Assembly (NCBI GenBank): GCA_016928835.1 | Contig: JAFGJW010000012.1 | Coordinates: 33,223 to 97,222, forward strand | DNA from: Candidatus Woesearchaeota archaeon | GTDB taxonomy: Archaea; Nanobdellota; Nanobdellia; Woesearchaeales; GW2011-AR15 | Direction of reading: 5' to 3' | DNA length: 64,000 nt | Shown: positions 18,188 through 25,964 of the stretch, piece after piece | Layout of the letters: every line of letters starts with the position of its first letter | How positions within the stretch are numbered: position 1 is the first letter of the stretch | Notes under the pieces: generated by a model | Database searches by the model: none | What the model saw: the letters and a program-made list of their open reading frames with translations, nothing else | Told to the model about the DNA's origin: nothing | Made by a program: the position numbers and the translations under genes

Positions 18188-20488
18188 ATGGATGTAAAAC
18201 GGGCGATTAAAAAGGTTGTCGCCTTGGCTACAGCAACTGGTTTGGTTGGAGCAACCTTAGCAGGAGCTTTAGCAGCAGACCTTGAGGACTATCCATCGCC
18301 GTTTGTGCAGAGTGGCGTGCTCAGCCCAACTGACAGCGTTATTGTCATTGGCGAGTCCGCAGCAACAAGCGACGTGATGGGAGCGATTGAGATTGCAGCT
18401 AGCCTTCAGGCAGCAGCTGTTTCAGTCGAGGCTGTAGAAGTGGATGCAACAGTAGAGCCAACTATTGACGAAGGAGTAGAGATCAGCAAGAGCGGAGACA
18501 AAGTTAACTATGGAGAGACCCTTAATGATGTGCAATCCACAGCGCTTGACGATTCAGACCTAGACTTACTAGAAGAAGGAACCTACAGCGAGAACAGAGG
18601 AGAGACAAGCAACGATGCAGATTATGAGCAGACACTCACCTTGGAAGCAGGCACAGCAACTTTCCAATTTGATCAGCCTGAGGACGAGGAAGCAGGTGAT
18701 TACCTGTATCTACAGAAAGGTGTAACCCTTTATACCTATCTGCTTGAGTTCACAGATGCAGTAGATTGGGACTCAGATCATGCATCAGACGATTTTGAGG
18801 GATCCAAGATAGAGATACAGGGAAATGAGTACACAATAACTGATGCCAAGTTTACTGCGACAGACACTGATTTGGATGAATTGACACTTGTTGCAGGCGA
18901 CACCACAAGATGGCTTCAGCAAGATCAGCCATTAACTGTCGGCGACCATACTATTATGGTAATCAATGTTAATGATGATGGAAGCATGTGCGGTGTTGAA
19001 GTAGATGGCGCAACCCAGTGGGTGAATGTTGGTTCAACAGCCACAATCGGCGGTCTTGAGATTGGCGTATTGGATGCAATTGCAGTGCATTCAAAAGACT
19101 ATGACCAGGACACATGTGAGATCAGCATTGGTTCACAGGAGATTGTGCTTTCAAATGGCAACAGAGTTGTAGTCAATGACGATGAAGTCGACGGTTCAGA
19201 AGTCACAATAACAAGCAGCAGCAGTGAATGGACACAATTGCAGATTACCTATGAAGTAGATGACGATGATATCTACCTAGCTCCAGGAGAGGCATGGACT
19301 GATCCTGTGTTTGGTAATTTCAAGATTGTGTTTGCTGGAACAACAGCAACAACTGAAGACATGGAAATGTCAGCAAATGGAGATGAAGCTGAATTCACCT
19401 ACATTAATAATGACGGAGAAGAAGTGACTGTGTATTGGCATAATGATGGAGCAACTGAGAACATTATGCTTGGTACAGATGACGACGAGCTCATCTTATT
19501 GCCAGGAGAGCAAGTAGTTCAGAGCAATGTAGAGGGCACAATGTTGCTTTACACAACAGACGGCGGAGAGACACACCTGCTTGAGATTTCAGACATCGAC
19601 ACAACAAACAACAAGACAGATATCAAAGACCTGACATACGGCACAACCTACGATGACAAAGCTTTCACTAGAGACCAGGAAGTGACATCAACAATTGCAC
19701 TTGGCTCACTGGGAAGCCTTGCAGTCAAGATGGACGAAGATAATGTTACATTCTTGACCACATACGGCAACGGTGTTCCAGAGACAAAGTATGGTGCAAC
19801 ACTGAGCTTCAACGACTCAAGAGTGCTTATCTATGAAGAAGATGTTGTTGAAACAACTGAAGTTGGTGAAGACAACATAACCCTGCAATTGAAATTCGAC
19901 ACAAGCGATGACGAATTGCAACTGTACACACCAAGTTCAACTGCAGGATTGACAATGAAGGACGCATCAGAAGATGATGACGACACCCAATATGCAGTTA
20001 CAACAAAAGGTACACTTGTCGAGTGGGACAATGAAGACAGTCTTTGGGCAAAAGTTACATATCCTGAAGAGGATGTGTATGCCAATGTGTTCGTAGCACC
20101 ATTATCTGCACAGGTAACGCAGGGCGCAGCTGGCGAGCTTACGACTGAAAAAGTCAATAAGATCCCAGTTGGTCTAGCAGTTCTTGATTCAAATGCAGAG
20201 TCAATGAACAAGAACATGATTGTTGTCGGTGGTCCTTGTGTTAATACACTGGCAGCAGAGCTTGCAGATAATCCAGCAGACTGTACAGAAGGCTTTGAGT
20301 CAGGAAAAGCAAAGCTGAAGTACTACACCAGAAATGGCAAAGTAGCATTGCTGGTTGCAGGTTACGATGCACAAGACACACTAGGCGCATCATATGTCCT
20401 ACGTGACTATGAAGACTATGCTCTCTTAGGAGACGAAGTAGAAGTAGTAGTCGCAAGCTTGACAGACATAAGCGTCACAACTGTCTAA
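18188..20488 (+). CDS. S-layer protein
   Basis: A 766-residue secreted protein: basic N terminus, hydrophobic stretch and small-residue cleavage region ending near AGALAA (about residues 25-30). The mature N terminus (VIVIGESAATSDVMGAIEIAASL, in two parts) and the C-terminal block (VVGGPCVNTLAAEL, then LLVAGYDAQDTLGASYVL) match the paired N- and C-terminal domains of methanogen-type S-layer proteins. The middle is very acidic, beta-rich and Thr-rich, typical of a surface lattice subunit. Codon choice is more biased than in neighbours, suggesting high expression; a long leader and GGAGGTG support this. A T-rich terminator follows. Confidence 0.9.
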   Translation: MDVKRAIKKVVALATATGLVGATLAGALAADLEDYPSPFVQSGVLSPTDSVIVIGESAATSDVMGAIEIAASLQAAAVSVEAVEVDATVEPTIDEGVEISKSGDKVNYGETLNDVQSTALDDSDLDLLEEGTYSENRGETSNDADYEQTLTLEAGTATFQFDQPEDEEAGDYLYLQKGVTLYTYLLEFTDAVDWDSDHASDDFEGSKIEIQGNEYTITDAKFTATDTDLDELTLVAGDTTRWLQQDQPLTVGDHTIMVINVNDDGSMCGVEVDGATQWVNVGSTATIGGLEIGVLDAIAVHSKDYDQDTCEISIGSQEIVLSNGNRVVVNDDEVDGSEVTITSSSSEWTQLQITYEVDDDDIYLAPGEAWTDPVFGNFKIVFAGTTATTEDMEMSANGDEAEFTYINNDGEEVTVYWHNDGATENIMLGTDDDELILLPGEQVVQSNVEGTMLLYTTDGGETHLLEISDIDTTNNKTDIKDLTYGTTYDDKAFTRDQEVTSTIALGSLGSLAVKMDEDNVTFLTTYGNGVPETKYGATLSFNDSRVLIYEEDVVETTEVGEDNITLQLKFDTSDDELQLYTPSSTAGLTMKDASEDDDDTQYAVTTKGTLVEWDNEDSLWAKVTYPEEDVYANVFVAPLSAQVTQGAAGELTTEKVNKIPVGLAVLDSNAESMNKNMIVVGGPCVNTLAAELADNPADCTEGFESGKAKLKYYTRNGKVALLVAGYDAQDTLGASYVLRDYEDYALLGDEVEVVVASLTDISVTTV

Positions 20489-20495
20489 ATAAAAC

Positions 20496-20523
20496 AACTT
20501 TTTTCTTTTTTTCTTTTTTTCTT
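20496..20523 (+). terminator. Poly-T terminator of the S-layer gene
   Basis: Directly after the S-layer stop codon come three runs of 6-7 T separated by single C residues, the usual form of an archaeal intrinsic terminator on the coding strand. Confidence 0.7.
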
Positions 20524-20632
20524 AACGATTTCTAAATAGACTTTTAAAGTCTAACTAGATTTATATTCAATTAGCCTTTTAGAAGAGCAAAAACATAATT
20601 GTTGTTCTGATAAGATAAGTTCCCTTTAGAAA

Positions 20633-21808
20633 CTAAACAGCAATACCAGTAAAAATATTATCCTTGTCCCTAACTATCTTTGCCTTGACTTTTCCTTTTT
20701 TCCTGCAATTTGTCACTGTGATAACTCTGTCTTGAGAAACACCAATTTTTGTGTTTGGAAGCCGGGCATCCCCTTTAATCTCCGCTTCAATTATTTGCCC
20801 TTTTCTAAAGGGTTTGTCAAGAGCAGTATCTTCAATTATTTTCAGCTCCTCACTTACCTTCATTAGCTCAACATTGTGCTTCTCTTCAAGCTGTCTTAGT
20901 CTCTGCAAAAATACTTTCATCGGAAGGGCATTCACAGGTTTTTTTCCAAACTTATATGAGAAATAATTCTGTATTCCAATGTCTGCCTTGATTTTCTTTG
21001 AAAAAGTGATGATCTTCTCAATATCTTGATCATTCATGCTTGGGACCCAGACAGGCACAATTACCAGTCTTGATTTTTTTGAAATATACTCGCATAGTCT
21101 CTTAACCTTTTTTAGAGGATATCTGCATCCGGCCAGCTCGTCAGCCTTGCCCTGTGTAAAAGCATTTAATGAGATGTGGAAGTGGGTCAAGCCTCTTCTC
21201 ACTAATGCGTCAATTCTTCTTTTATCCAACAAAATGCCGTTTGTGTTCAGTGATATGCTGTTCACCTTTCTCATTTTTCCAAGGTGCCTGACTAACCTCA
21301 ATAGATCTGAATACATGGTTGGCTCTCCCTGTCCGCCGATATGGATGCCTACAGCATTCTTCTTAGCCTTAACAACCCCAATCAGTTCCTGTATCAGATA
21401 ATCTGCCTCAACAACAAAATCTCTTATCCTCCTGTCCTGGTCAACTGAGCAGAAAACACACTTTAGGTTGCATAAGGTAATCGGCTTCAGCTCAATAAAA
21501 TTGGTTCCCCTGTCCACTATGCCAAATTCGTTGCTTCCGATAAGAGGAATTCCTGAGTTCATGTGGATATAGGTTGCAGGTTTATGATAGATTGTCCTCA
21601 TATTATCAAAACCCTTTTCAAGAATAAAACTAAACTTGCCTTCAGCCTTGTCTCTGGTGAAATGCAGGGCGCCTCTCTTGGCCGTGAACCTGCTAATCCT
21701 CTCCAAATCCCTATTTTTCATATTAAAATAGAAATACTTCATAAATTGTGCTTTCACTGAATTGCTCTCTTGAGAAAAATAAATATTTTTGTATTTAATC
21801 ACAGACAT
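20633..21808 (-). CDS. Radical SAM enzyme with a C-terminal TRAM-like domain
   Basis: A 391-residue protein with the iron-sulfur motif CNLKCVFC (C113, C117, C120), GGQGEPTMY as the Gly-rich SAM-binding region, and SLNTNGILL typical of the MoaA-like barrel. The last 60 residues (KGQIIEAEIKGDAR... GKVKAKIVRDKDNIF) resemble a TRAM-like OB domain as found on RNA-modifying radical SAM enzymes, so an RNA substrate is plausible but unproven. An N-terminal 80-residue extension precedes the barrel. The start at 21808 follows AAATATATACC at leaderless distance. The reaction is not known. Confidence 0.8.
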   Translation of the reverse strand: MSVIKYKNIYFSQESNSVKAQFMKYFYFNMKNRDLERISRFTAKRGALHFTRDKAEGKFSFILEKGFDNMRTIYHKPATYIHMNSGIPLIGSNEFGIVDRGTNFIELKPITLCNLKCVFCSVDQDRRIRDFVVEADYLIQELIGVVKAKKNAVGIHIGGQGEPTMYSDLLRLVRHLGKMRKVNSISLNTNGILLDKRRIDALVRRGLTHFHISLNAFTQGKADELAGCRYPLKKVKRLCEYISKKSRLVIVPVWVPSMNDQDIEKIITFSKKIKADIGIQNYFSYKFGKKPVNALPMKVFLQRLRQLEEKHNVELMKVSEELKIIEDTALDKPFRKGQIIEAEIKGDARLPNTKIGVSQDRVITVTNCRKKGKVKAKIVRDKDNIFTGIAV

Positions 21809-21920
21809 AGGTTAAGAAAAAATTTGAAGGTATATATTTATTTCTATAGGCTCATGCAATTACAAGTGCATTCTAACAATTCCCAAACTTTTAAATATAC
21901 TCTTCTTATCTCTTAATCAT

Positions 21921-22556
21921 ATGGGGGAAATTGTCACTATTACATATGAGACTATCTTTGAGCTGGCCAGGAAGGAAAAGACAGCGCAGGAATTGCAGCA
22001 TCTGAGCAATAATATCTTTGAACTGATTTCAAATTATATAAGAGATAAGATTCATATCTACAAAAATACCAAAGATGATCCAAAAGCATCTGAAGGCGAG
22101 AAGGAAAAAGTAAAGGTGCAGCTCATCAATGCCAGGAAGCTTGTTAAAGAGCTGATTGAGAGAAGACAGACAAAGGTTGTCACTATGGCGATTAACAACT
22201 CCCGGCTTAAAGTGCCTGGTCCGGAGGCAGAAGAAACCATGCTTCCCGAGGAGAAAGTGCTTTATAACAAGACTCTGAAAAATCTTAGGCACTATAATAA
22301 AGAGATACTGCTTAACATAGTCAATGCCCGCCTGCCTCAATATGAGAATGTTGAAAATCAGCCAAGCGCCAAAGAGCCAAAAATAAAGAAAGACACACTT
22401 ATGATTCGCTTTACAAACTATGTCCCTAAATTTCTTGGAGAAGAGCTTGAAATATATGGGCCTTTTGAGCCAGAAGATGTCGCTAATCTTCCTACCAGAA
22501 TTGCAGAACTGCTAATAAAAAAAGGAAGGGCAGAAGAAATGCAGGCACTTGAATAA
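21921..22556 (+). CDS. gins15: Replication factor GINS subunit (Gins15/Gins51)
   Basis: A 211-residue protein with the helical A domain first and the small B domain at the C terminus (IRFTNYVPKFLGEELEIYGP followed by FEPEDVANLP and AELLIKKGRAE). This A-B order marks the Gins15/Gins51 type. GINS links the MCM helicase to polymerase and GAN at archaeal forks. It starts at an ATG about 25 nt after an archaeal TATA box and leads into eL44, eS27, aIF2-alpha and Nop10, a widely conserved archaeal neighbourhood. Confidence 0.88.
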   Translation: MGEIVTITYETIFELARKEKTAQELQHLSNNIFELISNYIRDKIHIYKNTKDDPKASEGEKEKVKVQLINARKLVKELIERRQTKVVTMAINNSRLKVPGPEAEETMLPEEKVLYNKTLKNLRHYNKEILLNIVNARLPQYENVENQPSAKEPKIKKDTLMIRFTNYVPKFLGEELEIYGPFEPEDVANLPTRIAELLIKKGRAEEMQALE

Positions 22557-22623
22557 AAGATTGCTGATTGAGGAGCATTCTTTTTCGAAATTTTTATAAA
22601 CTACTCACATTTCCTTTGCATCT

Positions 22624-22932
22624 ATGAAATTGCCTAAAACAAAAAATAGGTTTTGTCCCTATTGCAGGAAGCATACCTCCCATAAAGTGTTGCAGGTCAA
22701 AAAAGGCCAGCCCTCTTCTCTGAGTTATGGTTCTAAGAAAAGGGCTAGGAAAAGGGGAAGCGCTAGAGGATTTGGCAATTTGGGCAGATATTCAAAACCA
22801 GCAGTCACAAAATTTAAGAGGGCAGGCAAGAAACAGACAAAAAAGACAGACCTCAAGTTCATGTGCACTGTTTGTAAAAAATACCATCTCCCTAAATCCG
22901 GGATAAGGACTAAGAGACTGGAGCTGGTTTAG
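22624..22932 (+). CDS. rpl44e: Ribosomal protein eL44
   Basis: A 102-residue basic protein opening MKLPKTKNRFCPYCRKHT, with CPYC near the N terminus and CTVCKKYH near the C terminus forming the zinc site, and the GSARGFGNLGRYSKP block between, as usual for eL44. It binds the large subunit near the E-site. It has its own upstream TATA-like element (TTTTTATAAAC), 68 nt after the GINS gene, and is followed by eS27. Confidence 0.95.
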   Translation: MKLPKTKNRFCPYCRKHTSHKVLQVKKGQPSSLSYGSKKRARKRGSARGFGNLGRYSKPAVTKFKRAGKKQTKKTDLKFMCTVCKKYHLPKSGIRTKRLELV

Positions 22933-22989
22933 GAAAAACTTTTATATATGTTCTCTGTTTCTTTTGTTCATCATGTGGAGGTAATTATC

Positions 22990-23169
22990 ATGTTGAAAGA
23001 ACCAACTTCAAAGTATATTAAGGTAAGGTGCCCTAAGTGCAGGAACGAGCAGATAATTTTTGGCAAAGCAGCAAGCGCAATTAATTGTCTTGTATGCGGC
23101 AGACCCTTGGCTGAGCCGACAGGAGGGAAAATCAGGGTCAAAGCACGCATTCTGGAGGTCCTGGATTAA
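22990..23169 (+). CDS. rps27e: Ribosomal protein eS27
   Basis: A 59-residue zinc-ribbon protein (KVRCPKCRNEQIIFG ... NCLVCGRPL), with all four cysteines, matching eS27. The ATG at 22990 is chosen because GGAGGT (22977-22982) sits just upstream; an in-frame ATG at 22948 lies inside the TATA box TTTATATA and would lack a ribosome site. It overlaps the aIF2-alpha start by one nucleotide. Confidence 0.93.
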   Translation: MLKEPTSKYIKVRCPKCRNEQIIFGKAASAINCLVCGRPLAEPTGGKIRVKARILEVLD

Positions 23170-23945
23170 TGCTCTACAAGAAGGAAAGCATGCCCGAGGA
23201 ACAGGAGCTGGTTATTTGTACAGTATCAAAAATCCAATACCACTCTGTTTTTGTCAATATTCAGGAATACGGGCTAACAGGCATGATTCATATTTCTGAG
23301 ATAGCTCCGGGCAGGATAAGGAATATCAGGGATTATGTTAAAGAGGATAAGGTTATTGTCTGCAAGGTCCTGCGAATCCACCATGATAAAAAACATATTG
23401 ATCTCTCCTTAAGAAGGGTCAATGATTCTCAAAGAAGAGCGAAGATAAATGAGATGAAGCATGAGCAAAAAGCAGAAAGCATCATCGAGTTTGTTGCAAA
23501 ACAGAATAAAATGGACACGCTTGAGTTCTATAATAAAGTGGCTCCTCAGATATTTAAGCATTACAATTTTCTGTTTGAATGTTTTGAAGACGCTGTTGAA
23601 AGAAATCTGTCACTTGAGAAACTGGGTATAGACAAGAAAATATCAGAACAATTGGAGCATGTAATACACCAGAGAATCAAGCTCAAAGAGGTTCTAATAA
23701 AAGGAACACTGATGCTCAAGAGCTGGGATGGAGAAGGAGTAGAGATAATACAAAGTGCACTGCAAGAGGCAGTTAAGGTTGAAGGCACAGATGTCCTCTA
23801 TCTGGGTGGCGGCAAGTATTCTCTGTCTGTCAAAGCAAAGGATTATAAGATAGCTGAACCTAGATTGAAAGAAGCTGTGGATGCTGCTCTCAATTATGTA
23901 CATAAGCATGGAGGAGAAGGCGAATTTATTAGAGAAGGAAAATGA
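23169..23945 (+). CDS. eif2a: Translation initiation factor aIF2 subunit alpha
   Basis: A 258-residue protein with an N-terminal S1 domain (residues about 12-85; GLTGMIHISEIA and LRIHHDKKHIDLSLRRVN), a helical middle and a C-terminal alpha/beta domain (GTDVLYLGGGKYSLSVKAKDYK). It forms aIF2 with beta and gamma and stabilises initiator tRNA binding. The ATG overlaps the eS27 stop by 1 nt. A second in-frame Met at residue 8 (MPEEQEL) is an alternative start. It overlaps nop10 by 4 nt. Confidence 0.94.
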   Translation: MLYKKESMPEEQELVICTVSKIQYHSVFVNIQEYGLTGMIHISEIAPGRIRNIRDYVKEDKVIVCKVLRIHHDKKHIDLSLRRVNDSQRRAKINEMKHEQKAESIIEFVAKQNKMDTLEFYNKVAPQIFKHYNFLFECFEDAVERNLSLEKLGIDKKISEQLEHVIHQRIKLKEVLIKGTLMLKSWDGEGVEIIQSALQEAVKVEGTDVLYLGGGKYSLSVKAKDYKIAEPRLKEAVDAALNYVHKHGGEGEFIREGK

Positions 23946-24115
23946 AGCACATTTTAAAATGCCAAAAATGCTCTAAATATACGCTTTCTGAAGCATGTTC
24001 TTGTGGGGGTAATGCAGTCTCTCCCAAACCTCCGAAATACAGCCCTGAGGACAAATATGCTGATTACAGGCGGAAAGTAAAAGAAGGAGAGTGGAAAGAG
24101 AAAGGATTATTGTAG
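23942..24115 (+). CDS. nop10: H/ACA ribonucleoprotein protein Nop10
   Basis: A 57-residue protein, overlapping the aIF2-alpha stop in ATGA. The zinc site is CxxC (KCQKC) plus CSCGG, followed by the typical PKPPKYSPEDKYADYRRKVK and a short Trp-containing helix. Nop10 joins Cbf5 in the enzyme that makes pseudouridines guided by H/ACA RNAs, so this organism should have such guides. The aIF2-alpha/Nop10 pairing is common in archaea. Confidence 0.93.
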   Translation: MKHILKCQKCSKYTLSEACSCGGNAVSPKPPKYSPEDKYADYRRKVKEGEWKEKGLL

Positions 24116-24195
24116 CATGTATCTCTTTAAACCTTTATTAATTTCTTCATCTTACTAAAAATTTAAATAATTACTAAAATTTTCAAGATATTGTT

Positions 24196-24306
24196 GCCGG
24201 GATCGCATAATCTGGCATTGCGCAGGCTTGGAGAGCCTGTTTCCGAAAGGATCTCTGGGTTCAAATGATAACTCGTCTGAGTTTTCTGAATCTCCCAGTC
24301 CCGGCG
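24196..24306 (+). tRNA. tRNA-Ser(GGA) with a 27-nt T-loop intron
   Basis: Acceptor GCCGGGA (24196-24202) pairs with TCCCGGC (24299-24305), discriminator G24306. The D arm is GCA...TGC (24205-24221) with GG in the loop. The anticodon stem is CAGGC/GCCTG around TTGGAGA, anticodon GGA at 24230-24232, and a 15-nt variable arm is present as in tRNA-Ser. The T stem CTGGG/CCCAG is interrupted. An ideal bulge-helix-bulge (outer CTGGG/CCCAG, central TTCA/TGAA, 3-nt bulges AAT and TCT, inner hairpin) predicts an intron at 24266-24292; its removal gives the exact loop TTCAAAT. A TATA-like AATTTAAATA lies about 30 bp upstream. Confidence 0.93.
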
Positions 24307-24359
24307 TAGTTTTTTGATTATCCGAAAAATTTATATTGTCATGTCACTAATGTCATTCT

Positions 24360-24665
24360 ATGCTCAACCTGCTGTACTTAGTACTTGTACTAGGAGTCTT
24401 GATTATGATTCTCCAGGTTAAGATATATGGCCTGCTGGAGAAGAGATTCCCTAAGATCTATAAACAGCTTGGCGAGCCTTCCCTGTGGAGAAGCAGAGCA
24501 TTTAAGATGCCTCTTGTCTTCTTGTCTAGAAAGCTTGAGTTTCCCAAGAATAAAATGCTCACAATGTATGTTATTTTGCTGAGAATCTTTATTATCCTAT
24601 TTCTTTTTGCTGCTGGAATTGCTTTGATATTGCTGTTTACAACTCCGTTTAGGGCCATTTTTTAG
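24360..24665 (+). CDS. Small membrane protein, unassigned
   Basis: A 101-residue protein with two hydrophobic helices, at residues 1-20 and about 73-97, separated by a basic amphipathic stretch. It has no recognised family. The ATG lies about 28 nt after AAAATTTATATTG, consistent with a leaderless promoter. It stands alone between tRNA-Ser and an orphan gene. Confidence 0.65.
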   Translation: MLNLLYLVLVLGVLIMILQVKIYGLLEKRFPKIYKQLGEPSLWRSRAFKMPLVFLSRKLEFPKNKMLTMYVILLRIFIILFLFAAGIALILLFTTPFRAIF

Positions 24666-24764
24666 ACACTCTGTGAAAGGTTTCTCTATCCTGAAGTGGT
24701 GTCAGACAATAAACTATTTATATAACAAAATATTTGTTCAGCCTTATCAGTGGGGTGAGGGATA

Positions 24765-25955
24765 ATGTTAGATGTAATTTTTAGAAATAGGGGAGTAGAA
24801 ATTAATGGACTATCAGACCGAGAAAACGAGATTAAGGCATCACGTCTTCTTCGGGGAGAAGGAGAATCAGATAGGCTGCCTGAGTTTGAGCACGGTTTGG
24901 ATCAAATTGTTAATTCTTTACCTTCTCATGCAGGCAGGGATGCATGGGAACTTCTGAATGCATTCGTGGATGAAGTCTACAATGGCGGTCTTTTGTTACG
25001 GCGAGGATATAGGAGGGTGGGTGTTAAAGAGGGGGTCGTACAGTTAGTCCCGCAGCAATTCAATTTTGACCAAACAAGAGTTGCACCAGGCAGAGCACCT
25101 GGTCTTTGGGACCGGATTATGGGATGGGGCAGAAAAACTCCTTTAATTCGCCTAGGATCTGAAGAAACCGAACAGCAGTATAGTAATCGCATTGAAGATT
25201 TTGAGCGCCATATGCGAGGCTATATCGGTTTTATTGAAACAGTTAATCCTCATCTGAGATCTCTTGGTTATGAGCTTGACATTTTGTGGGAAGCAGCTGC
25301 TTATGAGGATGCTTTTGGGGCTGAACCAGCTCTGAGATTAATACTTAGAAAAAGGGGCATGGTTGATGTTGGTGAGTACCCTCCTACGCTTACTCCTACG
25401 CTTAAAGGAGATGTACATCTTTATCGTACATCGCAAGGTTTTAGTTCACTATACGCAATTCTGGATCAATCAGTCGGGCGTGAAAATCCGCCGACAATCG
25501 AGGCTCTTTTCTATCAAATCCAAGCAGGGATAGGGGCTATTGAAGAAAAGGAAACAGAAGTAATTGACTATGTTAGAATGCAGCGCCAAATGAGGGTTAG
25601 TCTAGACACACTAGCTACTACCGTAGGAAACATACTTGGAAGAATGAATATTTGCGAACACTGTCGTGAATATTTAATGAAACATCCAGGCAAATATGGA
25701 GATAATATATCCCTTCCAGAAGCTCTATTGAATGATGCGTGTTTTATTGGAACGCCTATTGAAAGTGAACAAGATGAACAAGATGAACAGGATGAACCGG
25801 ATGAACAGTATAAACTTCGGTTGGGTAATACAATCCATTTTGGTATTGCAAGGGGAGAAGAAGAAGAAGGACACTGTGGTTCGCAAAAACTGTATCATCA
25901 TAATATTGTTCGTTTAAGAGATCTATTTCCTAAGGCCCAGGAGCAACAAGGTTAA
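24765..25955 (+). CDS. Unassigned 396-residue protein with CxxC and acidic repeat
   Basis: The start has GGGGTGAGG upstream and a TATA box (TATTTATATAAC, about 24715). It is soluble with no known domain. Residues about 300-306 contain CEHCREYL, and a later GHCGSQKLYHH could complete a metal site. Residues about 328-346 hold an acidic low-complexity run of EQD-type triplets, encoded by imperfect GATGAACAA-type 9-nt repeats (25768-25810). In size, composition and lack of homologues it resembles the orphans at 1-9524. Confidence 0.75.
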   Translation: MLDVIFRNRGVEINGLSDRENEIKASRLLRGEGESDRLPEFEHGLDQIVNSLPSHAGRDAWELLNAFVDEVYNGGLLLRRGYRRVGVKEGVVQLVPQQFNFDQTRVAPGRAPGLWDRIMGWGRKTPLIRLGSEETEQQYSNRIEDFERHMRGYIGFIETVNPHLRSLGYELDILWEAAAYEDAFGAEPALRLILRKRGMVDVGEYPPTLTPTLKGDVHLYRTSQGFSSLYAILDQSVGRENPPTIEALFYQIQAGIGAIEEKETEVIDYVRMQRQMRVSLDTLATTVGNILGRMNICEHCREYLMKHPGKYGDNISLPEALLNDACFIGTPIESEQDEQDEQDEPDEQYKLRLGNTIHFGIARGEEEEGHCGSQKLYHHNIVRLRDLFPKAQEQQG

Positions 25956-25964
25956 ATAACTTTT

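Noticed and set aside
23060..23299. 79-codon frame across eS27 and aIF2-alpha
   Set aside because: It is a shadow of two well-identified conserved genes.
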